Below, piece after piece: positions 58,759 to 64,000 of a stretch of DNA of 64,000 nt. A program made the position numbers and the translations under genes. How positions within the stretch are numbered: position 1 is the stretch's first letter; each line of letters begins with the position of its first letter. Source of the stretch: Acidobacteriota bacterium. GTDB taxonomy: Bacteria; Acidobacteriota; Blastocatellia; Pyrinomonadales; Pyrinomonadaceae. The notes beneath the pieces are model-generated. The model did no database searches. It was not told the origin of the DNA and saw nothing but the letters and a program-made list of their open reading frames with translations. The stretch is taken from positions 434,001-498,000 of the forward strand of contig JAHBSK010000001.1 in assembly GCA_019639175.1 (NCBI GenBank), written 5' to 3'.

Positions 58759-59007
58759 CTAGCCGTCATCTTCCTCATCCTCATCATCATAGAACGGGCC
58801 GTCGCATTTTTCGCAATGAGGATGGACTTCCTGAACCGTTTCGCTCTTGTCGCGGACGAGGTCGCCGCACGAAGGACAGATGGCGTTACGATGCCAGCAT
58901 TTCAGATCGTATGCCTGTGTGCCGAGCCGTTCAGATATTAGCGTGACCTCAGTGTCCTTGCCGCAGATCCCGCATTTCACTTTTGTTCCGACTTCCAATG
59001 TTGACAT
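58759..59007 (-). CDS. Small zinc-finger protein with acidic tail
   Basis: 82 residues with three CxxC-type pairs (KCGICGK, ICPSCGD, HCEKCDG) and a final YDDEDEEDDG tail. It probably binds two zinc ions. Function unknown. It lies upstream of the DUF433 gene and downstream of the large beta-propeller gene. Confidence 0.75.
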   Translation of the reverse strand: MSTLEVGTKVKCGICGKDTEVTLISERLGTQAYDLKCWHRNAICPSCGDLVRDKSETVQEVHPHCEKCDGPFYDDEDEEDDG

Positions 59008-59021
59008 CTTTTTCTCCTTTT

Positions 59022-61163
59022 TTATCGCCTGACGATCGCCCGGCCATTGCCTACATTGCCGACAGCGTCAAACACTCTTAATGTGATCGAATATTCGCCC
59101 GGAGCCGAAAGCGTCAGGTCAACGGTGTAAGTCTCACGCGAACTGTCCGAAATGCCGTCCTCGGCATAGACAGGATGCCAGTTGCCGCCGTTGATGCTGT
59201 ATTCGGCTCTGACGATCCGTCCTTGATCCTCAGCCAAAAAATTGACGCGGACGCGGTTTCCGTCCGTTTGCGGCGAACCTACCACAGTCACCGACGGCTG
59301 TGTGTTGTCAATGTCAAACGGTTCGCTGACCAGTTCGCCCTTTAGAGCGGAGCCGGTTGAATTTGACGGCGAATCCTTTGCCACTATCTTTACCACATAG
59401 CGGCCATCTGCCAGAGAAAGGCCGTCAACCGAAATGAACGCATCGGCCAGATCGCTTTTCAGCAGTTTGAATGACAGGTCGTTGACCTCTTTGTAAAAAA
59501 CGTCATAGACGAGGTTATCGCCGTTGCGGTCCTCGGCCGTCCACTGAAATGAAACTGCACCGCGCTGATAGGCCCTTCGCGGCGGAACCGGCATAACTTG
59601 CAACCCGAACACGGCGGGATCCATGCCTGACAATTCGATGTTCGGGTCGATCTGTACTGCCGGATTTGCAATAAGGCCGACGTTCACGGGCAGAACGGTT
59701 ATCGACAGCACTTCCGGAGCGATGTTCCTTGCCCGATAGGCGACGTTCACCTCATTCAGAACCGAGCGTCCGGTCGCATCCCTGATGACGGCGCGCCATT
59801 GCAGAAATCTTGCCGGCGGGCTTTGTACCGCTCCGCTTTGTTTTTCGCCGGTGACAGGCTGCCACGCGGCCCAGGTCTCATTTGCGTTCTCGGTGTTTCC
59901 GCTGCGGGTTTCTATCGACACGTTTCCTGTTGCTCGCCACCAAAGGCGTCCCCAGTCGGCAGCCGACTTTGCATCCAGAACGGGAGATTCGTATGTGCCT
60001 TCTGCCAGGGTCTCGTTCGCTATGCGGTAAAGCGATCCCTGATTGCTTCCGGTCGCATAGAGCCGTCCGTCGGCTTCGCTGATGCCGGAGATCTGCCCTG
60101 GGTCCGTCTGCACAAGCAGCGTTTCCCGCGTGTCGTTGCCGACGCTGTAGATGCGGCCTTTGTCGGATGTCCCTATCAGAACTCCGCCGCCCTCTGGCCG
60201 TGCGTGAACAGAAAAAGCGACAACCGATGCCGACGCCCATACGATGTCATTGCCGCCGTCAGCGGTTACGCGATAGACCGCCGACTTTGCTCCGCTTAGG
60301 TCGTATCGGCTCTTACGAGGTGTCGGCTGAGCAGCCGGAGACGGTTTTTCGACGCTGATCGTCTTTGCCGCAGGTGATGGTGAGGCAGTCGGCGTGGCCG
60401 TGGAAACCGATTCGCTGATGGCAAGCACATATATAGAGCCGTCCGCCGCGACCGAGATGTCGTGTATCTCGCGAAGCGGAGAATCCAACAGAGCAAAAGG
60501 CCTGCCGTCCGGCCCGAATCTTAGAACAAGTCCGTTCGCATCCGTTCCGGCGTAAAGATTTCCACCTCTATCAACGGCAAGCGTGATGATGTGCGTTTCG
60601 CTGGTGTCGTAAAAGACCGAACTTTCCGGTGTCGCATTGGCGGAGCTTACACGATAGATCTTTCCGTTCTCACCGGTGCCGACCGCGAGGCTTCCGTCAC
60701 TCATTACGGCAAGCGACCAGATGTATTTTTCCTTCGGGTCGAAAAAGACCGTTGCCGTGCCGCTTTCATCAAGGCGATAGACCTTTCCGTCAGGCGATGT
60801 CGCCGCATAGATCTCGCCGTTTCGCCCTATCGCCATTGCGGAAACATTCAGGCCTTCGAGGTCGGCGAACAATGAGCCTTTTCCGTCCGGCGTCACCTTG
60901 AACACACGCCCCTCGCCACCCGTCCCTAGAAAAACATTCCCGCGGCGGTCTATCACGCTCGACCAGACATAAGGCTGGCCGGTCTTGTAAACTTCCGTGT
61001 GCCGCCGTGCCAACGTCACCGAGCCGTTGTCATTGATCGAAACGCCGTGGGCCTCGCCCTTTAGGACATCGTCACGCGAATTGATCGACCATACCGTGGC
61101 CTCAGAAGCGAACGAAAGACATGGAAGGAATATCAGGGCCGCAAAAGCAAAAAAGATCTTCAT
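59022..61163 (-). CDS. Secreted beta-propeller protein with Ig-like C-terminus
   Basis: 713 residues with a signal peptide (IFFAFAALIFLPCLSFAS). The N-terminal about 350 residues have propeller repeats (GNVFLGTGGEGRVFKV, GEIYAATSPDGKVYRLD, GSLAVGTGENGKIYRVS, GNLYAGTDANGLVLRFG). A Pro/Thr-rich linker follows, then Ig-like or fibronectin-like strands in the C-terminal third. Such proteins bind partners or glycans. It stands next to the WD40-caspase gene on the same strand, 108 bases downstream of that gene's end. Confidence 0.75.
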   Translation of the reverse strand: MKIFFAFAALIFLPCLSFASEATVWSINSRDDVLKGEAHGVSINDNGSVTLARRHTEVYKTGQPYVWSSVIDRRGNVFLGTGGEGRVFKVTPDGKGSLFADLEGLNVSAMAIGRNGEIYAATSPDGKVYRLDESGTATVFFDPKEKYIWSLAVMSDGSLAVGTGENGKIYRVSSANATPESSVFYDTSETHIITLAVDRGGNLYAGTDANGLVLRFGPDGRPFALLDSPLREIHDISVAADGSIYVLAISESVSTATPTASPSPAAKTISVEKPSPAAQPTPRKSRYDLSGAKSAVYRVTADGGNDIVWASASVVAFSVHARPEGGGVLIGTSDKGRIYSVGNDTRETLLVQTDPGQISGISEADGRLYATGSNQGSLYRIANETLAEGTYESPVLDAKSAADWGRLWWRATGNVSIETRSGNTENANETWAAWQPVTGEKQSGAVQSPPARFLQWRAVIRDATGRSVLNEVNVAYRARNIAPEVLSITVLPVNVGLIANPAVQIDPNIELSGMDPAVFGLQVMPVPPRRAYQRGAVSFQWTAEDRNGDNLVYDVFYKEVNDLSFKLLKSDLADAFISVDGLSLADGRYVVKIVAKDSPSNSTGSALKGELVSEPFDIDNTQPSVTVVGSPQTDGNRVRVNFLAEDQGRIVRAEYSINGGNWHPVYAEDGISDSSRETYTVDLTLSAPGEYSITLRVFDAVGNVGNGRAIVRR

Positions 61164-61271
61164 TAGTTATCAGTAAAGCCAAGCCGGAGTGTAAATTTCG
61201 ACTTGGTAAGTATAAGCAAATTCCGCCAAAAATAACACCGCCCAAACCGCCGGTTGGTCAAATATCGCCGA

Positions 61272-64000
61272 CTATCTGGTGTCAGGCAGGCGCATCAACT
61301 GATAGCTGCGGCTGCGCCGGTTGAAATCGAAAAGCGACGGCTGCTGGAGATTGAGATTACTTTTCTGTCCTTCGAACGTGATGATGTCCGAACGCGGTTT
61401 GGCCCCGTCTATCAGAACGCCTCTGACCTCGCCGTCCTTGATCTTTCTGTAAAGTTCCGGCACATCGCTGACGGCGAACTCAAGCCATTCGCTGCTGTAA
61501 AGCTGTTTGTCACGAGGTACAGTGTCCGCCATGCCTTTGATGATGCCATTGTTTATCAGCGAATATGTGAGCAGGCCGTGCTGGAGTTCTCCCAGCTCAA
61601 GGGCGACATTGTCGGCCTGTGTCGCGGTCAAAATTCTCATTCCCTTATCATAGGAAAGCTGTCCCAAACCTCTCGATCCCATCGGGCCGGGCTTGAAACC
61701 CTGTCCCTGAACTGCCGCTGCCGAGTGGCACGCGTCCACGATCATTATCATCTCTCCGGCGTCGATATCACGAAGCCACATTGAAAGCTCATCAGATGAA
61801 ATGCTCTTTCCCAACGCTCCGGCGAGTCCGCTTGAGTTATCAGTTCCTATATCAGACGGCACAATATAAAAGACACCTTGTTTGTCAGCATAGCCGTGCC
61901 CTGCAAACGCGATAAGCACCATGTCTTCGGGCCTTGCCTGACGGATAAGTTCTATGTTCTTCACGCCGTCCAGCGCATTTCTTTCAACCGTCCGTCCGGC
62001 AAGGATATCCAACACGGCTTTGATCTTGTTCTTGGTGGCGTTGTTTTCCGTACGTTGCCCTGCCTTATCGCGGTCAGAGATCAGAGATACCGGAACTACG
62101 CTTTCATATTTATTCGCAGGGATGTTTCTGATGACCTCAGAGCTTATCTGCCGAGCATCATTTGCTGCATAACGCAGATCGTAGCGTTTGTCATCGTTTG
62201 CATTGACGCCTATCGTGATGATGAACGCACTGCCTTTTTTTGCAGGCATATTTTTAGGAACGGCATGTGTGACGCGCGTATTCTCGCTCTTGACCCCGTC
62301 CGTATTGAAGGCATAGGCGTCGAGTTCCATATCGCTGCCGGACGCGCCCGTGCTGATCCTGACAGGAAAGGTCGTTTTGAATTTACCGTCGGAGCCGAGT
62401 TTGACCGGGCCGTTTTCCGCCGGAGCGTATCCCACAAGCTGACCGTTGCGGAACAATCGCAGATCGTTCGCGCCGGAATTCATCGGTTTGCCGTCGGAGC
62501 CTTTTTGCCGGGCGCTGACGGCATTTTGAACCTCGACCGTGACAAGTATCGTGTCCTGCTCAGTGCCTGGGCGGACCTCGGTTATTCTCACTTGCGGCTG
62601 CGTGGTGTTCAGAGATGTCAGGTCACGCACGGCCTTGAACTCATTACCGCAGTCATTTTCACGGCGGCATTGCAGCACTCGCGGCAGCAGTTTTGGCTCG
62701 TAATATTCACGCATGAATATCTCGAACGACAACGGTTCGAGGGGATCGTTTGGCAGCGTCCAGTAAAGTCCCTGCGGGTTTTCGAGTGTGCCGGTGTCAA
62801 AGCGTCCGTCCTCCGCTGCAACGACCCAATCGTCGCTGTCCAGCGATATCAGCAGTGCTGCGGGCGAAGCATCTTCCAACGTCCAAACCCTCATCGTGGC
62901 GTCAGAACTTCCGCTCACAAAATAGCCGTCAGGTGAAAATGCAACCGCGTTTATTCGGGCCGTGTGGCCGGCATATGACCTGACATTTTGTCCGGTCTCG
63001 GTATTCCATGCTGTGACGACGCTTTCCTCTCCGCCCGCGATCAGCGTTTTCCCGTCCGGCGAAAATGTGATGGAGTTATACCCTTGATTCGATCCTGACA
63101 GCGTTCTTATTTCGCGGCGTGTTTCAGCGTCCCACAGTTTTATGACGATACCGCTCGCGACCGCGATCGTTTTCCCGTTCGGAGAGAATTTTGCGTCCAA
63201 TATCATTGACGGATGTCCGTCAAACGAGTGTATAAGGTCGCCGGTGGCAGCGTTCCACAGTTTGGCGGATCTGTCCAAACTTCCTGAAAGAAGCGTCTTT
63301 CCGTCAGGCGAAAAGTTCACCGAATAGACAAAACCCGCATGGCCGCTCAGGGTGCGGATCGGCTGTCCTGTCGCGGCGTCCCAGAGCTTTATGGTCGTGT
63401 CTATGCTTGAGGAGGCAATGGTCTTTCCGTCGGGCGAAAAGGCAACGGAATATGTTCCGGCATAATGGGCCTCGATGGACAAACGAAGCGCGCCGGTTTC
63501 GCAATCCCATATCCTCACCTTGCCGTCGGTGCTTCCTGAAACCAGCGTTCTGCCGTCAGGCGAAAAGACGAGGCTTTTCACCTTCTCGACCTTTGCGGAG
63601 AGTGTTCGCAAAAGGCCGCCCGCGTCAGTTTTCCATAGTTTTATCGCTCCGCGATCGTGTCCTGCCGCCAATATTTTTCCGTCACGTGAGATGGCAACGG
63701 CATTGATGCCCGAACTCAGGCTTCGGAGCGAATGTGTCTGTTGGCCGTTAGTGACGTTCCACATCCGTATCGATTTGTCATAGCCTATGGATGCAACCGT
63801 TCCTCCATCCGGCGAGAACGCCGTCCGATAAACGGGCATTGTGTGGCCGCTGAACGAGCGGATAACGTTTCCTGACACGACATCGCGTATCTCTACGGTG
63901 TTATCACCGCCGCCTGTCACAAATGTTTTTCCGTCGGGAGAGAATGCGATCATTGTCTCGGACACGACCAATTTGTGCGAGCGAATGGCTGCTCCGGTTC
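61272..64000 (-). CDS. WD40-repeat and caspase-like (C14) protein, partial
   Basis: More than 900 residues; the frame continues beyond the right edge without a start codon. The N-terminal half is a WD40 propeller with at least nine FSPDGKT-type repeats, of the kind DGKTIASSSIDTTIKLWDAATG. A linker leads to a caspase-like domain with FAGHGYADK (His codon 61896-61898) and IMIVDACHSAAAV (Cys codon 61728-61730), the C14 dyad. No signal peptide is visible in this part. Such WD40-metacaspase proteins occur in Acidobacteriota and cyanobacteria, and their roles in bacteria are not settled. Confidence 0.85.
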   Translation of the reverse strand, partial: TGAAIRSHKLVVSETMIAFSPDGKTFVTGGGDNTVEIRDVVSGNVIRSFSGHTMPVYRTAFSPDGGTVASIGYDKSIRMWNVTNGQQTHSLRSLSSGINAVAISRDGKILAAGHDRGAIKLWKTDAGGLLRTLSAKVEKVKSLVFSPDGRTLVSGSTDGKVRIWDCETGALRLSIEAHYAGTYSVAFSPDGKTIASSSIDTTIKLWDAATGQPIRTLSGHAGFVYSVNFSPDGKTLLSGSLDRSAKLWNAATGDLIHSFDGHPSMILDAKFSPNGKTIAVASGIVIKLWDAETRREIRTLSGSNQGYNSITFSPDGKTLIAGGEESVVTAWNTETGQNVRSYAGHTARINAVAFSPDGYFVSGSSDATMRVWTLEDASPAALLISLDSDDWVVAAEDGRFDTGTLENPQGLYWTLPNDPLEPLSFEIFMREYYEPKLLPRVLQCRRENDCGNEFKAVRDLTSLNTTQPQVRITEVRPGTEQDTILVTVEVQNAVSARQKGSDGKPMNSGANDLRLFRNGQLVGYAPAENGPVKLGSDGKFKTTFPVRISTGASGSDMELDAYAFNTDGVKSENTRVTHAVPKNMPAKKGSAFIITIGVNANDDKRYDLRYAANDARQISSEVIRNIPANKYESVVPVSLISDRDKAGQRTENNATKNKIKAVLDILAGRTVERNALDGVKNIELIRQARPEDMVLIAFAGHGYADKQGVFYIVPSDIGTDNSSGLAGALGKSISSDELSMWLRDIDAGEMIMIVDACHSAAAVQGQGFKPGPMGSRGLGQLSYDKGMRILTATQADNVALELGELQHGLLTYSLINNGIIKGMADTVPRDKQLYSSEWLEFAVSDVPELYRKIKDGEVRGVLIDGAKPRSDIITFEGQKSNLNLQQPSLFDFNRRSRSYQLMRLPDTR

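Overview
The window reads like a chromosomal segment of a free-living, aerobic, Gram-negative-type heterotroph, most likely an Acidobacteriota lineage near Blastocatellia/Pyrinomonadaceae. That placement is inferred from gene-family style: an eponymous-looking VITGFNTD-type protein, S55 peptidase, FHA-ABC fusion, kinase with PEGA and FGE domains, EgtB/EgtD, and RDD and zinc-ribbon membrane proteins. It does not come from a marker tree. Coding density is high, and I saw no rRNA, tRNA or CRISPR array.

Bases 1-17,700 (minus strand) hold a complete-looking respiratory complex I operon, transcribed nuoA-B-C-D-E-F-G-H-J-K-L-M-N, with nuoN cut by the left edge. A good sigma70-type promoter lies upstream of nuoA. 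Two things are odd. There is no nuoI, with only 58 bases between nuoH and nuoJ. The operon is also interrupted by eleven extra small genes: two hicB-hicA toxin-antitoxin pairs, a signal-peptidase-like protein lacking both catalytic residues, the ribosomal protein bTHX, a heptad-repeat coiled coil, and several unknown secreted or membrane proteins. The nuoF start region occurs three times as a short direct repeat bracketing two of these insertions.

Bases 17,970-24,730 carry a protein of an uncharacterised family, thiS-thiG for the thiazole of thiamine, an orphan HicB-like protein, an AT-rich secreted unknown, an S55 (SpoIVB-type) peptidase-like protein and an alpha/beta-hydrolase-fold protein without its nucleophile. 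Bases 24,730-40,500 are mixed housekeeping: LON-domain protein, SbcD, SDR, IMPase family, HtrA-type protease, LysM protein, IspH, a helicase fragment, CoaX, BirA, the EgtD/EgtB ergothioneine pair, and a HEAT-repeat protein.

Bases 40,900-44,600 encode leucyl-tRNA synthetase as an unusually long 1,223-residue frame. Two in-frame insertions interrupt it, and each contains a small, well-formed ORF with its own ribosome binding site in the +1 frame. The first insertion also encodes what looks like a polyvalent-protein-type kinase domain. This is the most striking feature of the window.

Bases 44,800-50,800 form a signalling and transport cluster: a Ser/Thr kinase with PEGA and FGE-sulfatase domains, a triple-FHA ABC transporter, and a TlpA-like lipoprotein thioredoxin. 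The remainder holds NFACT (RqcH-like), RDD, DUF2203, NYN, TrmH-type methyltransferase, zinc-ribbon proteins, a secreted beta-propeller and, at the right edge, a partial WD40-caspase (C14) protein. Dispersed AT-rich inverted repeats and short tandem-like elements sit in several intergenic gaps.
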